From positions 1-33,402 of the IMG/VR virus record IMGVR_UViG_3300035666_000102: 33,402 bases of DNA; one strand, written 5' to 3'. This stretch comes from a virus. A program made the translations under genes and the position numbers. Shown here one piece after another: positions 1 through 7,381 of this stretch. How positions within the stretch are numbered: the stretch's first letter is position 1; every line of letters starts with the position of its first letter. The notes beneath the pieces were generated by a model. The model did not search any database. It was not told the DNA's origin and was given only the letters and a program-made list of their open reading frames with translations.

Positions 1-126
1 CAGCGGTATCCACTCCACCTCGTCGGGCAACCATTCCACGCCCCCGTCAGGATGCTCCGAGCAGGCCGACAACTCGGTGTCGGTCAGCGTCAGCAGCTCA
101 CGGCAGTGGGCGCAGCGGTACACCAC
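1..126 (-). CDS. Partial small zinc-ribbon protein (C-terminus off the left edge)
   Basis: A minus-strand frame opens with GTG at 126 (a second in-frame GTG at 123) directly after the stop of the upstream gene, and is open to the window edge. The visible 42 residues begin VVYRCAHCRELLTLTDTE and carry a CxxC followed by a Cys and CxEHP pattern, consistent with a small zinc-binding ribbon. A purine-rich GGTGGA lies just upstream of the GTG. Position after the portal and a small virion-type gene suggests a minor late protein of unknown role. The function is not recognised, and the true C-terminus is not in the window. Confidence 0.6.
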   Translation of the reverse strand, partial: MVYRCAHCRELLTLTDTELSACSEHPDGGVEWLPDEVEWIPL

Positions 127-127
127 A

Positions 128-568
128 TCAGTCCACCGTGGCGGTCATGGCACCAGCAGCAAACTGCGGCTGAATGCCGTTGCTGATCGACAGGCTGGCA
201 TTGAGCGCACCTTTCAGCAGCAGGTTGCCGGCGCCCGTGCTGTCCGTGCCGATGCCAAAGTGCGTGGCCGTGGCGGACCCCGCCGTACACTGACCGAACT
301 GCACCAGCGCGGTGTTGGCGATGGTGGAGGTTGTCCGCGTCCAGCCGCCTGCCGTGCGGTTCACAGCCACGCGGGCGTAGCCGGTGTAGCTGATCTCGTT
401 GGTGCTCTGGTTGCCCGCCTCTCCAGGGTCTGCGCTGTGCAGCGAGATGTAAAACGAACCCGCCGTGGCGCTGTTCTGCAGGCCAGCAGCGTCCCCGATG
501 TTGGCCCAATCGACGTTCAGGAACAGGAGGTCGAGAAGTGCCGCTTCGGCGGCGTTGGTCATGGACAT
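128..568 (-). CDS. Small virion-type phage protein, function unknown
   Basis: This 146-residue protein starts at an ATG preceded by AAAGGG with 8-nt spacing. It begins MSMTNAAEAALLDLLFLN and contains the segment FYISLHSADPGEAG followed by YTGYARVAV. I know this pattern from a widespread family of small phage structural-module proteins, usually annotated hypothetical. The sequence is rich in Gly, Ala, Ser and Thr with predicted beta strands and has no membrane segment. It lies 13 nt after the portal gene, in the slot between portal and scaffold. A minor virion or decoration role is inferred from position only. Confidence 0.75.
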   Translation of the reverse strand: MSMTNAAEAALLDLLFLNVDWANIGDAAGLQNSATAGSFYISLHSADPGEAGNQSTNEISYTGYARVAVNRTAGGWTRTTSTIANTALVQFGQCTAGSATATHFGIGTDSTGAGNLLLKGALNASLSISNGIQPQFAAGAMTATVD

Positions 569-581
569 GGTTCAGGCCCTT

Positions 582-2969
582 TCAGTCTTCGTTGACAACC
601 TCACCGGAGAACCCGGTGGAGGTCTTGGTGATCTGGATCTTCTTGCCGCCGCCGCCCGTGGACACGATGATCGGCTGCTGCGGCCTCATGTCCGCGACCT
701 GCCTGGCCAACGATTCAACCATGGACTTCAGTTCGTCCAGTGTTTCGCTGACTTTATCATCAGACTCATCGGACTCGGACTCTTCTTCGCTGCCGGATTC
801 TTCCTCGGCTTGCTGCTGCTTGAGTGCCTTAGCCAAGGATGCGAACTTCGCGGCATTGTCCATCCGCATGTTTTCGAGTTCCAGTTCGCGCTTGGCCGCC
901 TCGAACGGATCAACCTGCAGCGCTGCCGGCTCGGGCGCGGGCGCGGGCGCTGGCTGCGCTTGCGGCTGCATCATCGCACCATCAACCTCGCCTCCGATCT
1001 TGACCATGATCTCGGCCGTCTTTGCCTGCGTCAGTTCGGCGTCGGCCACCGTGTTGACCACATCGGCGCGGGCCTTGGCAGCCTTGGCCTGGGCCTCCTC
1101 GGCTGCAGCCTGCAGGAACACCGCGTTCGGGTCTTGCGGCTGGCCCTGCAGCTCGATCATCATCTCTTCGGCTTCCTCGTCAGTCGGCTTGATGACGCCC
1201 ATCTTCACCAGACGCATGCGGAAGTAATCCCTCACGTCGCCGATGCCCTCGCCTTCCATGTTCATCATGGCCATCGCCTGCAGGACTTGCTGCGTCTCGG
1301 CATCTTGCGTGATGGCCATCATGCCCGTCAGCGCCCGCACCGTGGCTGCGCGCTTGCTACTACTGCTGGGTCCGACTTCGACGTTGACGTCCAGCTTTGC
1401 GCCGCTGAGATCATTCGAAAGCGCCATCTCGCCGGTATCGGTGACCATCGGCTTCATCAGCTCGATCTGCATCGGATCGCCGTTGGGGCTAATGCCCTTC
1501 ATCTTGCGGCCTTCCTCGACGTAGACCTCGCGGGCCATGGAAAGCCACACCTCGCCGCAGCGCTTCATGGCCTTGGCGAAGTTGCTCATGTAGATGAAGG
1601 TCTGCATGTCCAGGCGCGTCTGGATCAACTCCACGGCCTTGCCGGAAGTGTTCGAGACCATCTTGTCGGCCTGCTGCGAGGCGCCAAGAATCTCCTGCAT
1701 GTCAGACTCTGTGATCTGCAGCAGCGCGGCCATCGCAGGCGGAATCGTCGGGCTCTTGGTGTACGCCACCGGCCCAGCTGCCTGCTGGCTTCCGTCAGGC
1801 CCGCTGATCGGGTTGACCAGCAGATACGGGTAGTTGCGCAGGTTGTCGTCGGCCCACATGACTTGGTGGCCGGCGACCTGCTCAGGCAGCAGTATCGGCT
1901 TCTCGACACTCGACAGCGCGCTGATCTCGGCGAGCTTCGACAGCTGCATGTTCTTCAGGCGCTGGCTGTCCTTGGCCAGGCGCACATGGCCCATACACCG
2001 CTCGATGTTGTCCACGAACCAGCGCTTGCCGTAGTTCGGGATCACCGGGATGCACTCGCCTGCGATGAACCCGGAGTCCTCGAGCACCTTACCGCCGCTC
2101 ATCAGGTACTTGCGCACGCGCTTGCGCTTGATCTTGCGCTGCCGCACCTCGACGCTTCCAATGGCGGCCAGCGTGTCCTCAAGCGTCTCATCGGCGTCGA
2201 ACTCGCTCTGACGGTATTTCTCTTCGGTGCCGTCAATGGCCCGGAACACGCGGATGGTCTCGGTGACGTCCTCAACCTTGAAGTACTGCGCCACGAAAAC
2301 AACGTCCGGCGTCTGCCAGTCGAACTCGTACTGGTGGACGATCTTCGGCCAGTCGGTCGGGTCGTCTCCAAACTCTGCGATGTAGCTGGCCCGCGTCATG
2401 CTGGAGACCACGAACGCGAACCTGGCGTCGGACTTGTCCTGGCGCTTGGCGTTCAGGTCGAAGTAAACGCTGGAGTCCGCGTCGAAGATCGGCTCAATGC
2501 GGATGCGCTGGCGCTCGTTGTCAGGGTCGCCCTCGTCCTCGTAGACGGTGCGCAGGCGCCACGCCCCAATGCCGCCGCCCACGGCCTCCTCAAAGGCATT
2601 GTCATAGGCCTCATCAGCCACGCTGTCCTGCTCGTCGGCCCGGTACAGGGCATCGCATGTCTCTGCCAGCTTGTCGGCCTCTGGGCCGCCGCCGTCCTTC
2701 GGCGTGAAGTCCACCGTCACGCGGTTGGCGCGGTACTCGTTGATGATGCGGATGACGCTCAGGTGAACCTTGTTCACCTCCATGCGCGGCTTGTTCTCGT
2801 AGATGTCGCGCAGCGGGCCTTCCCATTGGCTGCCGGCCAGGCTGTAGAAACGGCGGTCCTGCAAGCACTGCAGGCGCTCGTCGCGCAGGGCGGTCTGAAT
2901 GTCGTTGAATTGCCGCAGCGCTTCCTGGTGCAGGTTTGTGAGCCTCTGCTCGGTGGACATGCGCGCCAT
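582..2969 (-). CDS. P22-type portal protein (gp1-like)
   Basis: This 795-residue protein would form the dodecameric portal ring at one capsid vertex through which DNA is packaged and ejected. It lines up with P22 gp1 along its length: an early PKDGG segment near residue 90 (P22 PKDGARP), GGGIGAWRL near 130 (P22 EAGVGAWRL), DKSDAR near 178, a basic RQRKIKRKRVRKYL block near 277 (P22 RQIKRRRV) and IAGECIPVIPNYGK. The C-terminal part is Gln/Ala-rich and helical, like the P22 portal barrel, and is followed by an acidic Ser/Glu/Asp stretch. It is longer than P22 gp1 (725 residues). The start ATG has GGAG upstream. It follows TerL by 33 nt, in the usual terminase-portal order. Confidence 0.93.
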   Translation of the reverse strand: MARMSTEQRLTNLHQEALRQFNDIQTALRDERLQCLQDRRFYSLAGSQWEGPLRDIYENKPRMEVNKVHLSVIRIINEYRANRVTVDFTPKDGGGPEADKLAETCDALYRADEQDSVADEAYDNAFEEAVGGGIGAWRLRTVYEDEGDPDNERQRIRIEPIFDADSSVYFDLNAKRQDKSDARFAFVVSSMTRASYIAEFGDDPTDWPKIVHQYEFDWQTPDVVFVAQYFKVEDVTETIRVFRAIDGTEEKYRQSEFDADETLEDTLAAIGSVEVRQRKIKRKRVRKYLMSGGKVLEDSGFIAGECIPVIPNYGKRWFVDNIERCMGHVRLAKDSQRLKNMQLSKLAEISALSSVEKPILLPEQVAGHQVMWADDNLRNYPYLLVNPISGPDGSQQAAGPVAYTKSPTIPPAMAALLQITESDMQEILGASQQADKMVSNTSGKAVELIQTRLDMQTFIYMSNFAKAMKRCGEVWLSMAREVYVEEGRKMKGISPNGDPMQIELMKPMVTDTGEMALSNDLSGAKLDVNVEVGPSSSSKRAATVRALTGMMAITQDAETQQVLQAMAMMNMEGEGIGDVRDYFRMRLVKMGVIKPTDEEAEEMMIELQGQPQDPNAVFLQAAAEEAQAKAAKARADVVNTVADAELTQAKTAEIMVKIGGEVDGAMMQPQAQPAPAPAPEPAALQVDPFEAAKRELELENMRMDNAAKFASLAKALKQQQAEEESGSEEESESDESDDKVSETLDELKSMVESLARQVADMRPQQPIIVSTGGGGKKIQITKTSTGFSGEVVNED

Positions 2970-3002
2970 GGTGGCTCCGGTTGATTTCCTTGCGGGATTA
3001 TG

Positions 3003-4229
3003 CTACCAGCGGCTAGTAGTAGGCAATGGCACCGCAGATACCTGCCGCGTGACCGCTGCGGCACGCCTCATGCCCTCGCAAGCGTACCTCAATGCGTCGA
3101 TGACGTGATTGTGCTTGTCCTGCAGCACCGGGAGTATCTGGCCCGTCAGTGGGTCGGTCTTGTACGAATAGTGCGTCAGCTCGTCAATCGTGTGCAGGCA
3201 GCGCGGGTGCACTACGATGTCGTAGGACTTCAGCCATTCGATGCCCTCCTCGACGCTGCGCGGGCCTTTGACGGCCGCCATGATCTTGGGGAACCCGTGC
3301 TTGCGCATGTGGCTGATGGTCTCAGGCCTCGAGCTGTCGGCCACCATGGGCCATCTCTCGGCCTCTGGCACGGTCATGAACAGGTCGGGCGTGTTCATGA
3401 TCTCGCAGCCCACCATATAGGCTTCGTGGTCAATGTAGAGCGTGCGGCCGACAACGTGGCAGCGCACCAGCACCGTCGGGTCGGTGGCGAATCCCCAGTC
3501 GGCGCCCAGGCGGTGGATCGCGTCCTTCGGTGAATCGAAGTCCTCGACCTTCCAGTTCTGGAACACGCGAGCCGTGCTGTTGCTGACGTAGCCGCCGCGC
3601 CAGACGTGCGCGTACTTGTCCGGGTCTCGGCCACGGTCGTATTCCATCTCGGCCCGCAGCACGTCAGGGAACCACGGGTTCTGGTCGAAGTTCACCTCGA
3701 CCACCACGGCGTCAGGCGGCGGCTTCGGGCCGCGCAGCAGCTGGTCTACCGGGTCGGAGTCCTGGCTCGGGTTCCAGGTGAACCACAGTTCCGAGTCCGG
3801 CTTGCGGATCGTCGGCCGCAGCAGGTCCAGGCTTCGCTGGCTCAGGCTCTGCGCTTCCTCGACCCAGGCGCGGTCGTAGCCTTCCAGGGACTTGATTGAG
3901 TCCGCTGTGTGGTTCTGCATGCCCTGGAAGATGATCAGCCCGTCGCCGCGCTTGGACTTGATCACGGCCTCCTGGACCTCGAAGTAAGCACCCGCGTTCA
4001 GCGCCTCGATCTTGAGCTCCAGCAGGCGCTTCACAGACTGGCTCAGGGACTTCTGCACCTCGCGCACGCAGACGCTACGGCTGGTCGGGTCCATGATGTG
4101 GGCTTCGATCAGCATCTCGGCGAATAGATGCGACTTGCCCGAGCCCCGGCCGCCGTGAGCGCCCTTGTACCGCGCCTGGCCCAGCAGCGGCAGCGCCCAC
4201 TCTGGGGTTTCGATGCGCAGGGTTGTCAC
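3003..4229 (-). CDS. terL: Terminase large subunit (packaging ATPase/nuclease)
   Basis: The large terminase translocates phage DNA into the procapsid using ATP and cuts the concatemer. The 408-residue protein has a Walker A at 26-33 (GGRGSGKS), a Walker B with catalytic acids at 122-127 (WVEEAQ), a coupling-type segment WFTWNPS near 149, and C-terminal RNase H-fold nuclease acids in GADWGF (D244), VADSS (D298) and a late VIDALRYA. The overall pattern is that of the PBSX/Terminase_3-type large subunit. The start codon is GTG at 4229, overlapping the TerS stop in a GTGA junction, which indicates translational coupling. Length is normal for the family. Confidence 0.95.
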   Translation of the reverse strand: MTTLRIETPEWALPLLGQARYKGAHGGRGSGKSHLFAEMLIEAHIMDPTSRSVCVREVQKSLSQSVKRLLELKIEALNAGAYFEVQEAVIKSKRGDGLIIFQGMQNHTADSIKSLEGYDRAWVEEAQSLSQRSLDLLRPTIRKPDSELWFTWNPSQDSDPVDQLLRGPKPPPDAVVVEVNFDQNPWFPDVLRAEMEYDRGRDPDKYAHVWRGGYVSNSTARVFQNWKVEDFDSPKDAIHRLGADWGFATDPTVLVRCHVVGRTLYIDHEAYMVGCEIMNTPDLFMTVPEAERWPMVADSSRPETISHMRKHGFPKIMAAVKGPRSVEEGIEWLKSYDIVVHPRCLHTIDELTHYSYKTDPLTGQILPVLQDKHNHVIDALRYACEGMRRAAAVTRQVSAVPLPTTSRW

Positions 4230-4648
4230 TTAACCACCACGCGCTCGATGCGATGCACCAGCGGAGATTCCTTGTCGCCGCTGATCTCGATTTTCTCGCC
4301 GTATTTCTTCGGCGCGAGTTTCGATAACAGCCACTTGCGAGTATCTACCTGGAGTTTGTGCTTTTGCACGGCGGCCCAATCCTTCCGGCCATCGGGAGTT
4401 TCTCCGACATCGACGTCGGATAACTCCATGACCTCTTGGGCGATGCGTTCGACGTAATTCTCCCTCGCGCGTGCGTAGCTCTCAGCCAGAGCGCTGTCCT
4501 GACTCACCCACAGCATGAAGGTGCTGTTCTTCACACCGGCCTTCTCGCAGGCCTTCCAACAGCTCATGCCGGTTTCCATGTTCGCCAGAACGGCATCGGC
4601 CAGCTTTGTCCGCTCCGGGCTTCCTTGCTTGGTCGGTTTGTTTGCCAT
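4226..4648 (-). CDS. terS: Terminase small subunit
   Basis: Small terminases recognise the packaging site and regulate TerL. I chose the ATG at 4648 (140 residues, MANKPTKQGSPER) over an upstream ATG at 4672 because AGGAG lies 5 nt before it (4654-4658 on the complement). The N-terminal half has a helix-turn-helix pattern around GMSCWKACEKAGVKNSTFML, like the DNA-binding domain of other small terminases. A helical segment follows (YARARENYVERIAQEV), then a conserved-looking KWLLSKLAPKKYGEK. It sits directly upstream of TerL with a 4-nt overlap. Expression probably comes from the promoter candidate in the repeat-rich gap just upstream. Confidence 0.88.
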   Translation of the reverse strand: MANKPTKQGSPERTKLADAVLANMETGMSCWKACEKAGVKNSTFMLWVSQDSALAESYARARENYVERIAQEVMELSDVDVGETPDGRKDWAAVQKHKLQVDTRKWLLSKLAPKKYGEKIEISGDKESPLVHRIERVVVK

Positions 4649-4711
4649 GTTTGCTCCTATGTTAGTGACCACTCATGGTCTCAGAAACGGGTCCGGCGCT
4701 TGCCGCTGGAC

Positions 4712-4741
4712 TCTACGCGTTCTACACGTCTACACGTAGAA
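4712..4741. repeat. Iteron cluster A
   Basis: TCTACGCG (4712-4719) is followed by two abutting TCTACACG units (4721-4728 and 4729-4736) and an inverted CGTAGAA (4735-4741). TTCTAC and GTAGAA at the outer edges also make the cluster partly palindromic. Confidence 0.7.
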
Positions 4742-4763
4742 CACGTGATTTTCAAAACCCCTC

Positions 4764-4796
4764 CATGTGCGTGCGCATGTGTGTGTGCATGTGTAT
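4764..4796. other. 33-bp alternating purine-pyrimidine (Z-DNA-prone) tract
   Basis: Every base from 4764 to 4796 alternates pyrimidine and purine, mostly TG/CA steps with GCGC at 4773-4776. Such tracts can adopt left-handed DNA under negative supercoiling. It lies between iteron clusters A and B, just downstream of the proposed leftward promoter. Confidence 0.75.
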
Positions 4797-4797
4797 T

Positions 4798-4825
4798 AGT
4801 ATAGACATGGTGTAGAACGTGTAGA
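4798..4825 (-). promoter_or_regulatory. Candidate leftward promoter for terS
   Basis: On the minus strand, TATACT (4798-4803) is a good -10 element. TCTACA (4820-4825) is a weak -35 at 16-bp spacing, and it is part of the tandem iterons. The 9-mer GTCTATACT recurs at the promoter candidate upstream of the replication genes (7348-7356). Repeat-bound protein would overlap the polymerase site. Confidence 0.45.
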
Positions 4826-4836
4826 ACGTGTAGAAC
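4810..4836. repeat. Iteron cluster B: three tandem 9-bp repeats
   Basis: GTGTAGAAC occurs three times head-to-tail without interruption, at 4810-4818, 4819-4827 and 4828-4836. Exact tandem identity within such a compact phage genome implies a selected protein-binding array. Confidence 0.85.
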
Positions 4837-4859
4837 TCCAATGCTGACAACAACTTAGC

Positions 4860-4880
4860 ACGTGTAGAGACTCTACACGT
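4860..4880. repeat. 21-bp perfect palindrome (iteron cluster C)
   Basis: The arms ACGTGTAGAG and CTCTACACGT flank a single A at 4870. Each arm contains one copy of the iteron heptamer. The palindrome ends two bases before the stop codon of the primase-helicase gene. On the minus strand it is not followed by a T-run, so a binding site is more likely than an intrinsic terminator. Confidence 0.75.
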
Positions 4881-4881
4881 T

Positions 4882-7065
4882 CTACTCGTCCTTGATCCAG
4901 ACCCGAACACTCCTTCCGTTGGCTGATTTCGTGACCACGGTGCGCCAGCCGAGCACACGCATCACTCGACCGACTCGTTTCTGCGCAATCTGGTCATGGC
5001 GACCGATCTCGATCTTGAGACAGTCGGACAAAATCTCAGAGGTTGTCGGCCGATTCTGATTCCACAGCCATCCACCGATGACGGCTTCCCAGGAGTCCGA
5101 ATCGCGCCTGGACTCGACTTCTTGGTTCTGCAAGTCCATCGGGACGTCCCACCATGATCCGCCATCGTTGAACAGATGGACGGCTTCAGCAAAGAGTTGG
5201 TCTCTGTTTTCTTGAAGCCAGTCGTGGTTCACGTTGCCGCAGCGAACGGGCCAGAATCGGCGGGCTCCAGTTTCATCACGCTGCCAGTCGTCGCGGTTTG
5301 TTGTGCAGGCCAAAACTGTTTGTCTCGGATGGTTTTCTGTGTTCCTGCCGTAGCTCTTTCTATATCTGTCCATCTGGCAAGAGATAATGCCTTTGATGCG
5401 CTCGACCTCTGCTCGAGTAAATGAGTGCATCTCAGCAATCTCGACCAGCATGTGGCCTTTCAGTACTTCGTAGAAGTCTTTGTGCGTCACGTTTTCGTGA
5501 CACTCCGTGAACCACTTGCCTCCGAGGATGCGCAGCGCGGTGGACTTGCCGGCGCCTTGCGTTCCTTCCAGAACAGGCACGGTGTCAACCTTGCATCCTG
5601 GCCGAAACACTCGGGCCACCATTGACATGACCCAGCAGCGCCCTACGGCATCGGTGTAGGCGTTTTCTTGGGCTCCAAGGCCTTCTGACATCAGGTAGGA
5701 CAGCCGGCGCACGCCGTCCCAGGCAAGCGACTTCAGCCAATCCTTGCACTCGTTGCGGGTGTCGTGGAAGGCGGCCACCACAGCAGCGTCGTGGCACGTT
5801 TGCAGGCCGATGCGCGTGAGTCCTACGTGGCGTTGCATGTAGAGCTGCAGCAGCACGTCGTCGGCGTCTTTCCACTGGCGTGCCTCGCCCTGCCAAGTGG
5901 TCATGATCGTGTCTAGGAACTCGTCGTACCAAATCTTGCCGCGCAGATTTGGATCAGACTCAATCGCCCTGACCACGTTGTCAAGGTTCATGATGGGCGT
6001 GCCGTTCGGCATCAGCACCAAATCAAGTTGTGGCCGAGCGTCGATCTCGCCAGTTTCTGGGTCGATTGATTGTGGGATGGCCACGGCTGCAGCAGGTTGT
6101 CTCGGCCTTGGCTTGCGGTCCATTCCAAGCTCGGCCGCAGCAGCTTTGACCGCCTTGGTCATGTCACCGCCGTGGTCGTAGTACCGATACAGATCGAACG
6201 CGCCCACCAGCTGGCCGCTCTCGTCGCTGCACAGCGGGTCTGATGCGTGGTGAATCCAGGCCTTGTCTTCGAAGATCACAACGCCTGCCAGGCCGGTGCT
6301 GGAGTGCGGTGAGAGCCACCGCTTGCCCTGCTGGCGGTAGCCGTACTGCGCAAGGGCAGCCTCGATGCTGTGCGCCTGGTCGTAGGCGTCGATCACAGAA
6401 GGCGTGGTATCGTTCCCAGACGGGATGCGAGTTTTCGCAGGCTTCGGTGTCGGCCGCTCAGGTGCCCATGGGCACAGGCCCTGCAGCTGCGGCTTGAGAG
6501 CATCCCAGTTTTTCCACAGGGACAGCAGCCAGGCGGGCGGCTCTGGAATGACACCGTTTGGTTTTGTCAGCCAGATGTAGGGCTGGCCGGTGTCGGGGTG
6601 CACGCTGGGCGGCAGGACGTCCTGGCGTTGCTGCGTGTCGGCTGCCCGAATCTCAAAGACCGTGAAGCGCTTGGCCGTGTCGTCCTGTTTGGGCCATGAC
6701 AGCGAGTGATAGGCCAGCGTCTGGCCCTCTGGCACGCGGAACAGAAGCCGCATTCCTGGCGGCTTGCCTTGGATGGTCGGAACCTGCGCGGCAAGTGCGT
6801 CGATGTCCCATCCAAATTCTGCGCAGATGATGCGCATCGCCTCGAGGTTGTCGATGTCCAGGCTGCACAGGCGCGATGGTCCCAGCGCGGCGCCCATATT
6901 TGCGTCTGGATGCTGCTGGTAATACTTGCGGGCGGCATCATGGTCGGTGATGCACTCGTTTCCCCAGTTGTCCGACAGCGGGCGCTTGCCTCGCGGCGGA
7001 AGCGGCACCAAGTGCATGCCGTACTTGCGCACATAGGTGGCGGCGTAGTCTGCGGTGGTGGCCAT
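4882..7065 (-). CDS. Bifunctional primase-helicase (PrimPol N-terminus, VirE/SF3-type ATPase C-terminus)
   Basis: This protein would prime and unwind DNA at the phage replication fork. I chose ATG 7065 (727 residues) because AGGAGG lies 9 nt upstream and the previous gene ends in a TGATG junction there; an upstream extension to 7113 is unlikely. The N-terminal PrimPol domain has the metal-binding LDIDN at 69-73 and VLPPSVHPDTG at 150-160. A linker carries PrimPol-associated sequence (GKRWLSPHSSTG). The C-terminal virulence-associated-E-like ATPase has Walker A GTQGAGKST (501-509), Walker B HMLVEIAEM (538-546) and a sensor/arginine-finger segment GARRFWPV (600-607). The iteron region starts at its 3' end. 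Confidence 0.92.
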   Translation of the reverse strand: MATTADYAATYVRKYGMHLVPLPPRGKRPLSDNWGNECITDHDAARKYYQQHPDANMGAALGPSRLCSLDIDNLEAMRIICAEFGWDIDALAAQVPTIQGKPPGMRLLFRVPEGQTLAYHSLSWPKQDDTAKRFTVFEIRAADTQQRQDVLPPSVHPDTGQPYIWLTKPNGVIPEPPAWLLSLWKNWDALKPQLQGLCPWAPERPTPKPAKTRIPSGNDTTPSVIDAYDQAHSIEAALAQYGYRQQGKRWLSPHSSTGLAGVVIFEDKAWIHHASDPLCSDESGQLVGAFDLYRYYDHGGDMTKAVKAAAAELGMDRKPRPRQPAAAVAIPQSIDPETGEIDARPQLDLVLMPNGTPIMNLDNVVRAIESDPNLRGKIWYDEFLDTIMTTWQGEARQWKDADDVLLQLYMQRHVGLTRIGLQTCHDAAVVAAFHDTRNECKDWLKSLAWDGVRRLSYLMSEGLGAQENAYTDAVGRCWVMSMVARVFRPGCKVDTVPVLEGTQGAGKSTALRILGGKWFTECHENVTHKDFYEVLKGHMLVEIAEMHSFTRAEVERIKGIISCQMDRYRKSYGRNTENHPRQTVLACTTNRDDWQRDETGARRFWPVRCGNVNHDWLQENRDQLFAEAVHLFNDGGSWWDVPMDLQNQEVESRRDSDSWEAVIGGWLWNQNRPTTSEILSDCLKIEIGRHDQIAQKRVGRVMRVLGWRTVVTKSANGRSVRVWIKDE

Positions 7066-7289
7066 CAAAACAGGCCTCCTTGCCGCGCTACCTGCGGTTG
7101 ATGCTCGATCCACTCATGGATCACGCGGCCTGGTGGAACCTCGTCAAGCCTGATCCATGGCCGCATGTTGTGTCTGGGGGATAGGACCACATCGAGGCAG
7201 TCCATGCACTGGATGCAGATGTGGACTGTGCCATTGGCGAAGACGCGCCGGGTGTAACGGCGCTCGCCGTCGTGCGAGCAGATGCTCAT
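7065..7289 (-). CDS. Small Cys-containing protein of the replication operon
   Basis: This 74-residue protein is not recognised. It begins MSICSHDGERRYTRRV and contains CIQCMDC, so Cys4 together with this cluster (and possibly His6) could bind a metal ion as a small zinc knuckle. The start ATG has AGGAG 6 nt upstream. Its TGA overlaps the ATG of the primase-helicase by one base (TGATG), so the two are probably translated together. The role is likely accessory to replication, from position only. Confidence 0.7.
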   Translation of the reverse strand: MSICSHDGERRYTRRVFANGTVHICIQCMDCLDVVLSPRHNMRPWIRLDEVPPGRVIHEWIEHQPQVARQGGLF

Positions 7290-7347
7290 GGTGAACTCCT
7301 AGAGCCAGCCAGACGTATCCGGGTGGCGCAGGTTGATGGGAAAGTCC

Positions 7348-7378
7348 AGTATAGACCCGCAGCGCGGGCCAAAGTCAA
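7348..7378 (-). promoter_or_regulatory. Candidate leftward promoter with dyad in a 19-bp spacer
   Basis: On the minus strand, TTGACT (-35, complement of 7373-7378) and TATACT (-10, complement of 7348-7353) are separated by 19 bp. The spacer contains an inverted repeat, GGCCCGC and GCGGGTC around GCT (6 of 7 positions pair). Over-long spacers with internal dyads are known from activator-twisted promoters of the MerR type. It would drive the small Cys protein and the primase-helicase, with a leader of about 50 nt. Confidence 0.5.
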
Positions 7379-7381
7379 GCC

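Larger units (their letters stand above)
4673..4881. other. Repeat-rich intergenic region, candidate replication origin or control region
   Basis: This gene-free stretch between the primase-helicase stop and TerS holds seven exact copies of the heptamer TCTACAC/GTGTAGA in both orientations: 4721, 4729, 4810, 4819, 4828, 4862 and 4872. There are also near-copies at 4712, 4735 and 4881. Between the repeat clusters lies a 33-bp strictly alternating purine-pyrimidine tract. Iterons next to a replication primase-helicase gene are typical of phage and plasmid origins. A multi-site operator for the terminase promoter, or a terminase recognition site, would also fit. No protein-coding frame of note was seen here. 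Confidence 0.6.

Noticed and set aside
465-2984. 839-residue open frame on the plus strand opposite the portal gene
   Set aside because: It is entirely antisense to a gene with clear P22 portal homology; high G/C third positions in the real frame remove stops from the opposite strand. Composition (His/Leu/Arg/Val-rich) is typical of such shadows.
4860-4880. Palindrome after the primase-helicase as an intrinsic terminator
   Set aside because: No T-run follows on the minus strand, and its arms are copies of the iteron found at five other places, so a protein-binding site explains it better.
7065-7113. Longer N-terminus for the primase-helicase starting at 7113
   Set aside because: The extra 16 residues overlap the previous gene and have no ribosome binding site, whereas ATG 7065 has AGGAGG and a TGATG junction.
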